Origin: Brachyhypopomus gauderio
Taxonomy: Eukaryota; Chordata; Actinopteri; Gymnotiformes; Hypopomidae
DNA length: 64,000 nucleotides
Assembly (NCBI RefSeq): GCF_052324685.1
Contig: NC_135221.1
Span: 21,741,371 to 21,805,370 of the forward strand
Direction of reading: 5' to 3'
The notes beneath the pieces were generated by a model. That model had not been told where the DNA came from, ran no database searches, and saw only the letters and a program-made list of their open reading frames with translations. The position numbers and the translations under genes were made by a program. Numbering within the stretch: position 1 is the first letter of the stretch; each line of letters opens with the position of its first letter. This document shows positions 20,326-32,110 of this stretch, piece after piece.

Positions 20326-21039
20326 ATTGTCTTAATGAAGGTCTGATTGGTTGTAGATAGACTAATGCTGAGAAATGGCTCGAGAGACAAGATCATGTCC
20401 ACTTCCTATTGGTTTAGGGTCATTTCCTTCATTGGAAATAAATGATGGATATGAACTGGTTATGGAGGAGCAGTGACGTGAGTTTGTGACAGTTTGTCTT
20501 ATGCCATTTCTGATGAGTGCTCTTTAGTGCTATTGATTAAAGTTAGATGTCTAATTCATACTAATCTGTTTTGACAGAGTGACTTCTCTTGTCTATCTAG
20601 GATAGAACACTGACTGATTTGGTAGATGAAATAACAGGGAAAAGGAAATATTGTTTCTCACTAATTTAAATGAACAAAAGGGCTAAGGATTAGACTGAAA
20701 AAGAGATCAGGAGTGAATGTGAGTACATGACTTGCATGAGTACATGATAAGTTGCTTCACTTTTGAAAAAGTGAAGCAACTGTGAATCCCACAAACAAAC
20801 AAATACACAAACATATCAGTCAGGACACCAACAGTGTATCCTGGTGGATAGTGACCTCCCAATTTTTCCCTCGTGACAATAATACAACCAGAAGTGGACC
20901 CATAAATGTGATTGCCTAAGCTCTTAGGTGATGGAGATGTGTGCCTAAAAGCTCCACGTCCAGTCAGAGATTATTGCTCCGTTCTGTGTGAACAGAGTGA
21001 CATTTACAGCTGCAAAGCAGGGTGTGCAAGAATTAACAA

Positions 21040-21535
21040 CCTGCAGTATTACCCAGCATTCACAGCACTGGACACGTATTACCCAGCATTCACAGCACTG
21101 AACACAGTATTACCCAGCATTCACAGCACTGGACACGTTTTACCCAGCATTCACAGCACTGAACACAGTATTACCCAGCATTCACAGCACTGAACACAGT
21201 ATTACCCAGCATTCACAGCACTGGACACGTATTACCCAGCATTCACAGCACTGGACACGTATTACCCAGCATTCACAGCACTGGACACAGTATTACCCAG
21301 CATTCACAGCACTGGACACAGTATTAGCCAGCATTCACAGCACTGGACACGTATTACCCAGCATTCACAGCACTGAACACAGTATTACCCAGCATTCACA
21401 GCACTGGACACGTATTACCCAGCATTCACAGCACTGAACACAGTATTAACCAGCATTCACAGCACTGAACACAGTATTACCCAGCATTCACAGCACTGGA
21501 CACGTATTACCCAGCATTCACAGCACTGGACACAC
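21040..21535 (+). repeat. 30/31-bp minisatellite
   Basis: About 16 copies of a unit built on acccagcattcacagcactg, in two variants that end in ggacacgtatt (30 bp) or gaacacagtatt (31 bp), interspersed along the array. The mixture suggests repeated unequal exchange or conversion between units. Confidence 0.95.
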
Positions 21536-21959
21536 ACCACATGTGTTTAGACCCCACTGCTTGATTAAGTGTCACTGGTGTAAAGGACAATGGAGTGTTT
21601 ATTCTTAATCAAACCTTTATTATGTTTAATAATCTGAATTGATTCTCATTAAACCAGGCAAAGATATTTTACACAGTTTAAATATAGGGAATTTTACTGT
21701 ATGAAAAATATATATGGGCAGTTTAAGACAACAGTGAATACCATACTTTAAACTTCTGCTATACCTGTCTGACATGGCTGTGGCCATTTTGATTGTGGTC
21801 TGTAAGTTGATTGTGATTGTAAGTTTCCCCAGATCTGTAGCATCTTTCAGGACACCCTCTATAAACACGCTTGAAACTGGGACATGAGTCCAGTACACAT
21901 ATACCAGCTCAATATTTTTCTCTCTGGATTATCTCTGCAATCTGCTGGAGGGGGTACAT

Positions 21960-21995
<36 letters not shown>

Positions 21996-23429
21996 TCGGT
22001 TTCTAAACCCACGATTCAGTTTCTACACCCATGATGCAGTGATTATGCAGGTTCTTTGCAGAGATGTCTGCTTAGGGAGTAATTAAAAGATAACCAGACA
22101 GTAGGTGCACCTGGGCAATATCCATTAATGCAAGTTACTCCACTTTAAAAACAATCATCTTTATAAATCATGTTTTTTAAAAAATGTTGTAATGCATTAC
22201 AATTTTGTATGGATTTGTAAGCACAATTTTGAAAACAGGCTCATTTTATTAAAGCAATATACACATTCACACCCAAGAAGAACAAAATTAAACATTGCCC
22301 AAAACTATACAAAAGTTCTAAAAAACAATTTAGCAATCATACGATGCACACAGTGTAGAATCAATCATATGAACTGACTCTTTCTGAACTATTTGCACAA
22401 TCTAAAACTCAACAGTACTGCTTTTGTAATGACAGGGTTTGATTTTTCCAAATCAATAAAGTACATGAATATATTGACCAAACACAACTCACAGCACCAG
22501 TACTGCACACTTCGGAAAAGGTTACATTTCCAAATGCAGCATTTCACGCTGAAAATCAGAACAGAACATATTCTAAACATATTCTAAAGAACTGCATAAG
22601 TGCATAAACACAGCAAACAGATTTGTGATTGCAGTGCACATTGTAGGACATTCAAAATAACGCCGTGACCAGTGATGTTTCTCCCTCATCTCATTACTGC
22701 CAGGTTAACCCTGTCTTCATCTGTGATGTGGGACAGCATCATCCTGCATTTGCTGATGCAAACTCTACAAAAAAGATGACCGTGTGTAGTTCAATATAGG
22801 CCTTCTATAAATGTACATTTACATTTACATAAAAAGGTTCTGAGTGATTTGCACACTAAAGTTTACATTATTTACCACCACATGCTCATGCTACAGATAC
22901 TGACACTGAGTAGTTTCATCTGTATGTGACGTTATTTAAGAATTTTTGGAGGCTGAGCAGAACGCTGTCCAGTCCCTGGAGCATCTTCATCATCTGATAA
23001 AGGTGGTTCTTGTCTTCTTTATGTCTTCCAGGTATGCACCCCCTATTCCTCCACAGACATCCCCTCTCCCCCCCTTATTCTCCCCCCTTTACTCCCTCTC
23101 TACTCTCTCCCTTTTTCTCCCTCTTCCTGTTCCTCTTCCTACAATGTTGTCTTCCAGTTTAATTGATGGCAGATAAACTCACCTGTTTCCTTTTTATAGT
23201 GCTCACACCCCATTAAACACCTAAGTGTCTGTACACTAAAAGCTGTGTGATCAATGCATTCACAGTTGTGGTATTTTGAAGGGCAGTGCCTTGAAATGGC
23301 GAGGAAGCGAGAGGCTAGATTTCTGAGTCTAATGTATAGTAACGCGCTTACAGAAGTTAACTGCACTATGGGTCTGTGCTTTTGCTCATGTTTCAGGGTC
23401 CGAGTTATTTTTCATTTTAGTGTGTAAGC
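21536..23429. other. intergenic, includes a (CA)n microsatellite
   Basis: A (CA)n tract occupies about 21959-21994. The rest is AT-rich, with no recognised gene. A CT-rich run at about 23040-23140 is low-complexity. Confidence 0.5.
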
Positions 23430-23602
23430 CAGGGGTGCCCATTATGTCGATCGCGAAGGAAGTGTGTGTAGATTGCATGACTTAAAAAAGTAGTGGATGA
23501 ATGACAGGCTTTCGTCACATCACTAGAAAATAAATAGGTAGATCTTTTTGACTTGGTCATCTTATAAGTAGCTCGCAAGCTGAAAACTTGTGGGCACCCC
23601 TA
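23430..23602. mobile_element. 173-bp hAT-type MITE with 8-bp target duplication
   Basis: The element begins CAGGGGTGCCCA and ends TGGGCACCCCTA, an 11/12 inverted terminal match. It is flanked on both sides by the identical 8-bp sequence GTGTAAGC (23422-23429 and 23603-23610). An 8-bp duplication with a CAGGG-type terminus is diagnostic of hAT superfamily transposition. There is no coding capacity, so it was mobilised in trans. Confidence 0.88.
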
Positions 23603-23697
23603 GTGTAAGCCATCATAAAACTGTAATTCTAAGTAACTAGTTTCCATTGAAAAGAAAACTAGAAGTAAACGCCTACAAATGAGAGGAATGTGCTCCA

Positions 23698-24392
23698 AGA
23701 CCCCTGATCCGGTCTCCCACACTGACTGATCCGGTCTCCCACACTGACTGATCCGGTCTCCCACACTGACTGATCCGGTCTCCCACACTGACTGATCCGG
23801 TCTCCACGCTGACTGATCCGGTCTCCCACGCTGACTGATCCGGTCTCCCACACTGACTGATCCGGTCTCCCACACTGACTGATCCAGTCTCCCACACTGA
23901 CTGATCCGGTCTCCCACACTGACTGATCCAGTCTCCCACACTGACTGATCCAGTCTCCCACACTGACTGATCCGGTCTCCCACACTGACTGACCCGATCT
24001 CCCACGCTGACTGATCCGGTCTCCCACACTGACTGATCCGGTCTCCCACACTGACTGATCCAGTCTCCCACACTGACTGATCCGGTCTCCCACACTGACT
24101 GATCCAGTCTCCCACGCTGACTGATCCGGTCTCCCACACTGACTGATCCGGTCTCCCACGCTGACTGATCCGGTCTCCCACGCTGACTGATCCGGTCTCC
24201 CACACTGACTGATCCGGTCTCCCACACTGACTGATCCGGTCTCCCACACTGACTGACCCGATCTCCCACGCTGACTGATCCGGTCTCCCACGCTGACTGA
24301 TCCGGTCTCCCACGCTGACTGATCCGGTCTCCCACACTGACTGATCCGGTCTCCCACGCTGACTGATCCGGTCTCCCACACTGACTGATCTG
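23698..24392 (-). repeat. 22-bp minisatellite, open in all three minus frames
   Basis: About 31 copies of the 22-bp unit gatccggtctcccacactga(ct) with a few point variants (cacactg/cacgctg, ccgg/ccag). Since 22 is not a multiple of three, three units make a 22-codon super-period, and the minus strand is free of stops in all three frames (predicted peptides of 240-296 residues with periodic WETGSVSVGDRIS). This arises from the unit's composition; there is no sign of a promoter or flanking coding exons. Confidence 0.95.
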
Positions 24393-25816
24393 GTCTGACC
24401 TAAATGCTGACCTTCTACTCTGTGGTGCATTGTGGGTAGGCCCAGCTGCCACTGCACACTCTTCTCAGCTGTGATCTCTCCATTCACCATTTATGCCTGT
24501 TTGATTCATGCTCCTACATGGATTCTTCTTACCATGTTAATTTTAGGAACCACCTCTCACACAGCTCTGATCTGATTATCACCAGAAGCCTCAGAACTCT
24601 TTGACGTTTTTAACGGCATTGATGTTTTTAAAATAGACCATTCTGGGGTCCTGATCTCATCTCTATCGCTGTGATGTACTGCTACAGTACAATGAACGCA
24701 ACCACAGGTGGCACGTTTATTTTCTGTGACATTATATGGTTGTGTTAATCTCCATGGCGAGTCCATCCCAGCCGGTGCAGAACAGTGCCTATCATCACCC
24801 TCCCACATGGAGCTCATTACAAAGTCAGTACAAAGTTCAGCTCTGTCAGTAGCTGAACTGAAGTGCTGAGAGGTTTATCCACATACTCTGGAAATCTACT
24901 GAATCTAAGTTAGGAACTCAGAGTCTTAGCTAGTCGTGTTCTGAAGCCCAGGACACCTCAAGAGTCTCAGATTTGGTTTCTTGTTTGAAAGTTCACTGGA
25001 TTTGAAACGTTTTATGTTTTAACGCTTTCCTTTGACCTCAGGTACATAATCATCAGGTAAACAGGATGTGACGATCCATCAAGAATTTCATTAGATGTGC
25101 CCAAGACACAGAGGTAGGCAGAGATCCTAACTGCAGACATGCACACAGATTGAAGACAAGGACACTGGGTCAATCACAGAATTCCCCAGAGGACACATTT
25201 ATTTTTTTGTTTATGTTTTTTTTTTTTTTACATTGGTACCAAATGCTCAACTGCAAAATGCTTTTGAAATGTAATCAGTATTTTTTTTTTTCTATACACA
25301 ATCTGGAGTTTATGAAACCACTCGGAATTACTAAATACAGATCCACACTTCGCAATATGTGTGGTGAACAATACACAAATGCCTTAGTGTGAAAAATAGA
25401 GACTGCTAAATGTTTTGGTAGGAAAAACGAGCCCACCTGTCTTTTAACCATGGGCACTTGTCTTACCATATGACACACCATGTCAGACTTTTGGCACCAG
25501 CCAGTGACATCCATGGGCCGAATTAGTGTTAATTTGATGTGATGTGGTGGAATCTGACTGAACCTCTTGACAATATTTAAGTGGCTCAAGATTCTGCACC
25601 ATCTGTCAAATGACACACTGTTGCGTAAACGCTAGCGATGTGCCAAACTGCCTCAGTCAAAGGGATATCATTCTGAGCCTTGGGTGATAAATCACGGCAC
25701 GGGAGAGAACGAAGCCACACTCCATCTGTGTATACATGTCAAACACGCAAGCTCTCAAGCTAGGCAATAAAACCCAGCACGGGAGAAAAAGCCAACCAGT
25801 CCAGAACAACTGCAGT
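24393..25816. other. intergenic, nothing recognised
   Basis: No supported gene or mobile element. There are poly(T) runs near 25200 and 25280. Confidence 0.5.
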
Positions 25817-25824
25817 ATAGAATC

Positions 25825-26700
25825 CAGTGATGTCAGTAACGCTTTACTTAGTAACGCGTTACTCTAATCTTACCACTTTTTTCGGTAACGAGTAATATAA
25901 CGCGCTACTATTTCCAGTCCAGTAATCAGATTAAAGTTACTTATCCAAATAACTGTGCGTTACTGTTTTTATTTTCCCTAGTAAAAAAATAGATTTTTGC
26001 TTTCTTCTTGGCTCAGTTCTACTTTTGCGTCTGACCGTAGCGCTCGACTACGCACGCTGCGCGCGACCCTGTGAAAGCCGTCCTCCTGAAACGATATGTG
26101 GTAGTGTAAAGACACACCCCTCAAAAACAGGGGAAGGAACATTTACCTGGAGAATTTTAATGTTGCTTTGTGTTCCACGTTTGAAAAGTGCTGGAATTTT
26201 GACTAACGTCGCCTACTTTAAAATGCTTGAAATTGTAATGGTATTTAGTTTCACAAGCTGTCTGACTGAACAGTTCGCTTGTATTACGTTTACGAATAAA
26301 TTTACAAATAATACAGCGCAGCTACACAAACGTAATGTCAGGAGATACTGTAGCGACTCCTACTCCTCACGGCGAGTCTTGTGACACTGGGGGGGGGGGG
26401 GGTGGCGCCTGCGCGCGCCAGGGTTGCGTTATCAATAGTTTCCCTCCTCCGGATTTTTGGATTAAGCAGTTTCTGCCTCGGTTACCGAACCTGCTTCAAT
26501 ACATTGTTACTGTTAAAAATGCACTTCCAATAAAGTGAGTATTGGAAAAATTTATTTTGCTGCTGAATGTAACTATTAAAGTAACTTGTAATCTAACATA
26601 GTTACTTTTAAAATCAAGTAATCAGTAACGTAACTAAGTTACTTTTAAAAGGAGTAATCAGTAATCGGATTACTTTTTCAAGGTAACTTAGCCTTTACTG
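25825..26700. mobile_element. 876-bp non-autonomous hAT transposon
   Basis: The element starts CAGTGATGTCAGTAACGC and ends GCCTTTACTG. It is bounded by a perfect 8-bp target duplication ATAGAATC (25817-25824 and 26701-26708). Both sub-terminal regions are packed with GTAACG/AGTAAC and TAATCAG words in both orientations, the clustered short motifs typical of hAT transposase binding regions. The interior has an open frame of 119 codons at 26025-26384 without recognisable transposase motifs, so the copy looks non-autonomous. A (G)12-type run lies near 26390. Confidence 0.9.
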
Positions 26701-26792
26701 ATAGAATCCTATCTCATCTAAGTTATCAAATCCTGAGTTTTTCTCTTCTTAATCCCAGTCTCATTATTTAATCTTAAGGTATATTCAATAGT

Positions 26793-26968
26793 CATGGCCT
26801 GGTGGTTAAGGAACTGGTCTTGTGACTGGAGAGTCATGGGTTCGATTCCCAGACCTGAGCCCATGACTGAGGTGCTCCTGAGCAAGGCCCTTAACCCTCA
26901 ATTGCTCACTTGTATAAAAATGTAAGTTGCTCTGGATAAGGGTGTCTACCAAATGCCATAAATGTAAA
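26793..26968 (+). mobile_element. tRNA-derived SINE
   Basis: The copy begins with a tRNA-like head containing a box-A-like TGGCCTGGTGGTTAAGG and a clear box B GGGTTCGATTCCC. It continues with the fish SINE body (gctcctgagcaaggccctta, gctctggataagggtgtct) and ends in the characteristic ccataaatgtaaat tail. It is flanked by a short imperfect AATAGT match that may be the target duplication. Head, body and tail are all present, so the copy is near full length. It is not a tRNA gene. Confidence 0.85.
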
Positions 26969-27387
26969 TAGTTCAGTAATGCAAATCAGTTCAGCAAGGT
27001 TGTTGAAATTATATTCTAGACTCACTGAAGGATTCTTTAAACATAGGGGTTTGGAACATTACGACAAACAAGGAACTTATTCAATACTCTTTATTTAATG
27101 CTAAAGACCAACCAAAACATCCCCTTTACTTTCATTAAGACAATTGGCCACATTACTTAATGTACTTTAAGAATAAAATTCACATCGTAGTTTTACTGTA
27201 GTGAAAGGAAGTCTATTTTCCTAGCAGTGTGTACTGTAGAGGACTGCCACCCTTTGGTAATGCTTTGAGTTTGCTGTCCCTCATGTTTCCAGAGGAATGC
27301 ACTGCATTCTTCCATTTCTGCTTCTACTTAGGCACAATGTGGTTTCTGTCTCTGTGAAAACACACATTCTGACATCAGTTATGTTCG

Positions 27388-27475
<88 letters not shown>

Positions 27476-28868
27476 TAACACAGAGAAGGTTCTGGAGCTT
27501 TTTAAAGCCAGACCATAGCTTTACTGCGGCTCTAAACCACCTTGAGCGGACGGCATGTCCACAGAACGGCCCCGGCTCACCTTCTGTTCCTCACGCTTCA
27601 TTTCAAAGTAGGTGGAACATGAAGTCCCGTGCTGCCCCGTGTGAAGTGGGTCTTTGGTGCTGGACATACGTGACCGTCGCCCACGGCCATGTCCTTATAG
27701 CTTTTAATGTGTTGCGTGCGATGGGTGCAGTAGGAGGCAGATGTGTACCAGCACAGTTCAGTGGAGCAGAAGAGCTTCTCTCTCAGCTCATCAGTCCAAC
27801 CCATCACCCCCCCCCCCCCCCCCACACACACACCCTCCCTTTCCTCCCATCCCCATCTCTGCATTCTCAGTTAAACTCAATTCATGGCATTGTTTGACAA
27901 AATGAGCGAGGGAGATGAAGATGAAGGTGACATGTACAGCTCCATCAGCTGGGCTGACTGCATTCACATGGAATGCTGGTCCAGTTAAAACCAGCAAATC
28001 AGTCCATGGTCTGTCAAGGAACATTGTTGGCAGACAGCCACACATACCAATTTAAAGTAGGTGGTGACTATGGGAAGAGGATGTCTATCTGAACACAGTA
28101 CTCATCAGAGAGTGGGGCGTTAACCTTCTGACTTCATCTGAGAACTTATGTCTCCACCAGAACAGGTGAACGGTCTTGCGTGCAGTTAACATAGCCTCTG
28201 TTTCACACTTTTAGCTTAAATAATAATACACATCCTCTGAGAGCCACATGGCCAAGGTTGTCACCTACCCAAGAAAATTAAAATAATGGCATTCCTCACA
28301 GCTCAATTTGGGAATCAATTTGCGCCCGGCGAGAGGCCGGCTGTTTTGCGCTGAGGCAGCTTCTGGGGGCTGTGCGGGGTGATGGAGGAGGCAGCTCCAG
28401 GGATGCTGATTGATTCTGCTGAGCTCTGAACGCTTCTGTTTACTTTGTGATCACAGAGCCGCTGGTTATAAATCATTCTGATTCAGTCCGTGGCAACAGA
28501 ACAGCCCACACTTGCTCCTAGTGTGGGCTAGCTGGACATACACGGGCCCAGCCTGCCTTAAACACATTACTGCATCAGATACTTCCTGTAATGGACTAAA
28601 TTGTTATGAGTAAAAATACATTTGTGAAGTCTTTTCTTTGCTATTACTTGCACAAAACAGAGAGTATTCCTAAGATTACTTCTTAATTTACATGATGATT
28701 GTAGAGATTCCAAATAAATTCATTTCTGTTTCATTCAATAATAACATAATCACAGGGCACTGTAACTAAATTAATTGGAGATTCTCCTGCAGTTAAAATG
28801 GAAGGCAAATCCACAAGATTGTTGGAATGTATTGCCTCATCAATATGTGATAGTGAAAAAGCTATTAT
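26969..28868. other. intergenic with (TATC)n and poly(C) tracts
   Basis: A (TATC)n tetranucleotide array lies at 27389-27475 and a poly(C)-(CA) tract at about 27806-27835. No gene is recognised. The segment 28320-28530 is more GC-rich than its surroundings and unexplained. Confidence 0.5.
27389..27475 (+). repeat. (TATC)n microsatellite
   Basis: About 21 uninterrupted tetranucleotide copies; the YLSI open frame is a by-product. Confidence 0.97.
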
Positions 28869-29089
28869 AAAAATAGTAGTGGTGGGACTTTAACGCGTTA
28901 ATTTCGATTAATTAATTACAGGAAAATTAACGCACTAAAAAAATTAACGCATTTTAACGCACGATACACTTTTGCATCGTGGAATGTTTCTCAGTGCACG
29001 AGTTCCAGGCGTACAGATTATATGGACGCACGATAAGATGAGCATGATGCAGATGACTGAAGAGGCTACTGGTGGATGGGAAATTTAAA

Positions 29090-29215
29090 TATAAGAAACT
29101 TCCAGATGGAAGTTCAAACAAAAATAGTGTTATTTACACTTTATGTAGGAAGGAGTTCGCTTATCACAGGAGCACTTCCACCCTTCGTTACCACCTCAAC
29201 GCAAAACATTGCAGC
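29090..29215 (+). pseudogene. BED zinc-finger remnant of hAT transposase
   Basis: The frame matches the N-terminal BED finger of hAT transposases. The first zinc-binding Cys of the expected C-x2-C pair reads Tyr (IYTLC), so the finger could not fold normally. The frame is cut off at its 3' end by the nested MITE. Confidence 0.75.
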
Positions 29216-29218
29216 TAA

Positions 29219-29528
29219 AGCTGGGCGTACACTGTACGATATTTTAAATCGTGTACTCAGCTCCAGCTCAAACTGTACGACTAACTCGTTGCGGAGAGTC
29301 GGCTCGTGGAGCTGCTTCAACAGTGCGATACTCTCACGAGGAGCGATTTGAATTTCAAACATGTTTGATATTCTTGCGACGCTGCGATTTCTGATCGGGA
29401 GTTGGTCGTGAGGTGTGAATCGCTCCTCGTTTACCTGTGTAAACTATACGATGCACGACACGCGATTGAGCCGAAACGAGTGAAAAATCGGCTGAAAATG
29501 GGCCAAAAATCGCAGTGTACGCCCAGCT
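29219..29528. mobile_element. 310-bp PIF/Harbinger-like MITE nested in the hAT element
   Basis: Perfect inverted ends AGCTGGGCGTACACTG and CAGTGTACGCCCAGCT enclose 310 bases. The 3-bp sequence TAA is repeated immediately outside both ends (29216-29218 and 29529-29531). A three-base T-A-rich target duplication is typical of PIF/Harbinger elements. There is no coding capacity. The insertion lies directly after the hAT BED-finger remnant and so postdates the hAT copy. Confidence 0.85.
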
Positions 29529-29949
29529 TAACGCGCTGGTCAGTAATAACTTAGCTGCTAAATGTATTCCTAGTACGATAGGGTGACCTAAACGTCCGCA
29601 TTTCACATCTTGTCTCGGTCGTCCCGGGTTTTTTTATAAAGTGAGGAAATGTCCTGGTTTTTAAAGTACCTTCATTGGACCATTAAGACTGGATTAAACT
29701 TTCGCGAGTGACCGTAGCGCGCGACTCCGCACGCGTTTATGACGCGTCATATTATTTGTGTTGTTCGCTCTCTGTGGTCGAAGATAAAGGCTTACAAGAA
29801 GCGCTGCACATTGCGTCAACTGATGCAAGTTATGAACTACCGTCCAGGGGTGAGTTTCCCAAAACGTTCTTAGCACCAAGTACTTCTTAACTTCGTACGT
29901 AAGAACGAGGGAAAAAAAAACAGGTTATTGTGAAAGGGAAGTAAAACAG

Positions 29950-30125
29950 GTTATTGTGAAGAGCGCCACAAATGTGGCTCTGACTGGGGATCACTGGACC
30001 TCTGTTAGCAACAAGAATGATCTTTGTGTGACAGCTCATATTATAGATGATGAATGGAAGATCCAGTCATTTGCTTTGAGCATGCAGAAGACCACTTCTA
30101 GGCACTATGGAGATGCCTGTGGCAG
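29950..30125 (+). pseudogene. hAT transposase core remnant
   Basis: An open frame of about 58 codons contains ALTGDHWTSVSNKN, VTAHIIDDEWK and FALSMQKTTSRHYGDAC, matching the start of the catalytic core of ZBED-type hAT transposases. It is preceded by a 17-bp direct duplication (aaacaggttattgtgaa) at about 29919-29960. No downstream catalytic or dimerisation region remains. Confidence 0.8.
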
Positions 30126-30495
30126 AGGCCTGGGAAATTTAAGAAAAGTATACCATCTAAAATGGTATTAAAAAACATCTTCTGATTTACTTCAATTCTT
30201 CCAATATCCTGAGCAAAACTGCCAAAATTAAACAACATTTTGGTCAAAATTTCCAATGTTCTGAACTGTTTTCTGCACTCATATATTGGTCTGTGTAGTA
30301 GACTGGTGGAAAAATAAACAAGATGTTGAAGTTTGATTATGTTCATTGATTCATTCATCATTCAAACTTAAATTAATATTTCTCATGTTAAATACTGAAA
30401 TGCGAATAAAATGCGATTAATTTCGATTAATTAATTACAAAGCTTCCGATTAATTCGATTAATTTTTTTAATCGCGTCCCACCCCTAAAAAATAG

Positions 30496-31464
30496 ACAAA
30501 AAATAGATCACTTAAAAAAGACTAAATGCCACAGTCTCTTCGATTTGATAGCACGGCGTCTTGGGAATTTTCTTCTCTCTCCCACTTACCCAGACTGTCC
30601 ATCATGCATATTAATAAGAGGAGAGATGAGGGGCAGAGACGAGCCTATTCAAATACATAATCATTAAGAGAGCAGCACCATCTAAGGCTAATTCCACTCT
30701 CTGCACCCTTTCTGTTTGCCAGAGGCCCACATGTGAACAATCAGCTTTTTAGGAAATTGTCTTGGCTCAGCTTTGAAGAAAAGCTAATCTCTGTGCACAC
30801 ACCACTGGCACGTCTGGCCGCGTTTCCCTTCAGTGTCTCATCTCCGTTCACCCCTGGGTGAATGTCAGGTAGTGTCTTCATTTCTTCCAACATGACGTAC
30901 GCGTGATAGGAAGAGGAATCATACTGAATCACAGTACACATGTGAAATCGTTTAATGATTTTTCATTAGTCTGACAAATGTTATCAAGTGGGTGTTATTT
31001 GCATGTCACTAGATTCATTCTGGCACTGAGCAACATTTATTCAAGATGTTGTGGAGATGTGCAACCGTGGTGTAATTATAAACCTTCAGATATAATAGCT
31101 GGGAGATGTAATGGTGCTTGTGTGTGGCATGTGTTAACGTATACATAAACTCTAGGCAGTATTGAGTGATTTTGCTGACACATTATATACCATAGTGATT
31201 ATATTACACGTATGTTCATTTGAATAATCTGGGCTGCTCATTTTTCTCACAAACACTATTAGAACACTAACTGTCATGACTCATTACGCTCAAACATGTT
31301 GTATTGCCTGGTGATTCTATTTTACACTGTTGTTAGATGAAGTTGTCAGCTCGTGGGATTGTCCTGACATTACACAAATCAGCTTCCATCTCAGAGACCT
31401 CTCGCTAGGCTGGTTCCTCCTACCTGACCTGTCGTTCATAGCACACTGACAGGAGCAGAGCAGA
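30496..31464. other. intergenic, nothing recognised
   Basis: No supported gene or repeat boundaries; ordinary AT-rich sequence. Confidence 0.5.
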
Positions 31465-31469
31465 GCAGT

Positions 31470-31892
31470 TACTGTGTCTGTGGTATGTGTAGTTTCACAG
31501 TAGTGTTTGTAGCTTAACTGTAGTGTCTGTAATGTGTGTAGTTTCACAGTAGCATCTGTGGTATGTGTAGTTTCACAGTAGTGTTTGTAGCTTAACTGTA
31601 GTGTCTGTAGTGTGTGTAGTTTCACAGTAGTGTCTGTTGTATGTGTGGTTTCACAGTAGTGTTTGTAGCTTAACTGTAGTGTCTGTGATGTGTGTAGTTT
31701 CACAGTAGTGTCTGTGGTATGTGTAGTTTCACAGTAGTGTTTGTAGCTTAACTGTAGTGTCTGTAGTGTGTGTAGTTTCACAGTAGTGTCTGTAGTATGT
31801 GTAGTTTCACAGTAGTGTCTGTAGCTTAACTAGTGTCTGTAGTGTAGTTTCACAGTAGTGTCTGTATTGTCTGTAGTGTGTGTAGCTTCAAT
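31470..31892 (+). repeat. minisatellite (gtagtttcacagtagtgtct-type), left block
   Basis: Irregular tandem copies of a unit built from gtgtgtagtttcacagtagtgtctgtag, in a higher-order pattern that includes gtttgtagcttaactgtag. The array is separated from a homologous right block at 32305-33030 by an L2 tail and other sequence. Confidence 0.9.
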
Positions 31893-31895
31893 CAA

Positions 31896-32110
31896 CCAAT
31901 CAAAAAATCTAAATTTATTTGTATAGCTCTTTTTACAACAGTTGTTGTCACAAAGCAGCTTTACAATTGTCCGAGTCCAAGCCACCTGTGAGCAAGCCAA
32001 GGGTGACAGTGGCAAGGAAAAATTCCCTAAGAGCATGAGGAAGAAACCTTGAGAGGAACCAAGACTCAGGGGGAGGACCCATCCTCTTCTGGCAGACGCT
32101 GTGGGTTTAT
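31896..32110 (-). mobile_element. L2-type LINE 3' tail (antisense)
   Basis: Read on the minus strand, this carries the conserved L2 3' region: the gagtcttggttcctctcaag block, ttccttgccactgtcaccct, ggcttgctca, and the end gtaaagctgctttgtgacaa...ctatacaaataaattta. The same family end occurs in the plus orientation near 37460-37622. The copy is 5' truncated and interrupts the surrounding minisatellite. Confidence 0.85.

Larger units (their letters stand above)
28877..30487 (+). mobile_element. 1.6-kb degenerate hAT transposon with transposase remnants
   Basis: Termini TAGTGGTGGGAC and GTCCCACCCCTA form inverted repeats. They are followed inward by long TTAATTTCGATTAATTAATT-rich sub-terminal regions at both ends. 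A perfect 8-bp target duplication AAAAATAG flanks the element (28869-28876 and 30488-30495). Inside on the plus strand, a BED zinc-finger remnant at about 29088-29212 reads LPDGSSNKNSV then LCRKEFAYHRSTSTLRYHL and ends in a KH/C pair. A second remnant at about 29950-30120 reads ALTGDHWTSVSNKN, typical of the core of ZBED-like hAT transposases. Most of the transposase is missing and stops interrupt the rest. A Harbinger-like MITE is nested at 29219-29528. Confidence 0.88.

Noticed and set aside
20181..20402. Minus-strand frame rich in THTHARTH, resembling a histidine-rich protein
   Set aside because: Product of a GCGT/GTGT microsatellite.
21040..21535. A CRISPR-like array of 30-bp repeats
   Set aside because: Units are contiguous without unique spacers and the DNA is vertebrate; it is a minisatellite.
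23600..24490. Minus-strand 'protein' of 296 residues with WETGSVSVGDRIS repeats
   Set aside because: All three frames of a 22-bp minisatellite are open; the pattern is the DNA repeat itself.
26025..26384. 119-residue open frame inside the 876-bp hAT element as a transposase
   Set aside because: No BED finger, catalytic or dimerisation motif is visible, and the element is far too short for an autonomous hAT.
26841..26858. A possible tRNA gene (box B GGGTTCGATTCC)
   Set aside because: The surrounding sequence is a SINE body with the fish SINE tail, and no cloverleaf can be completed.
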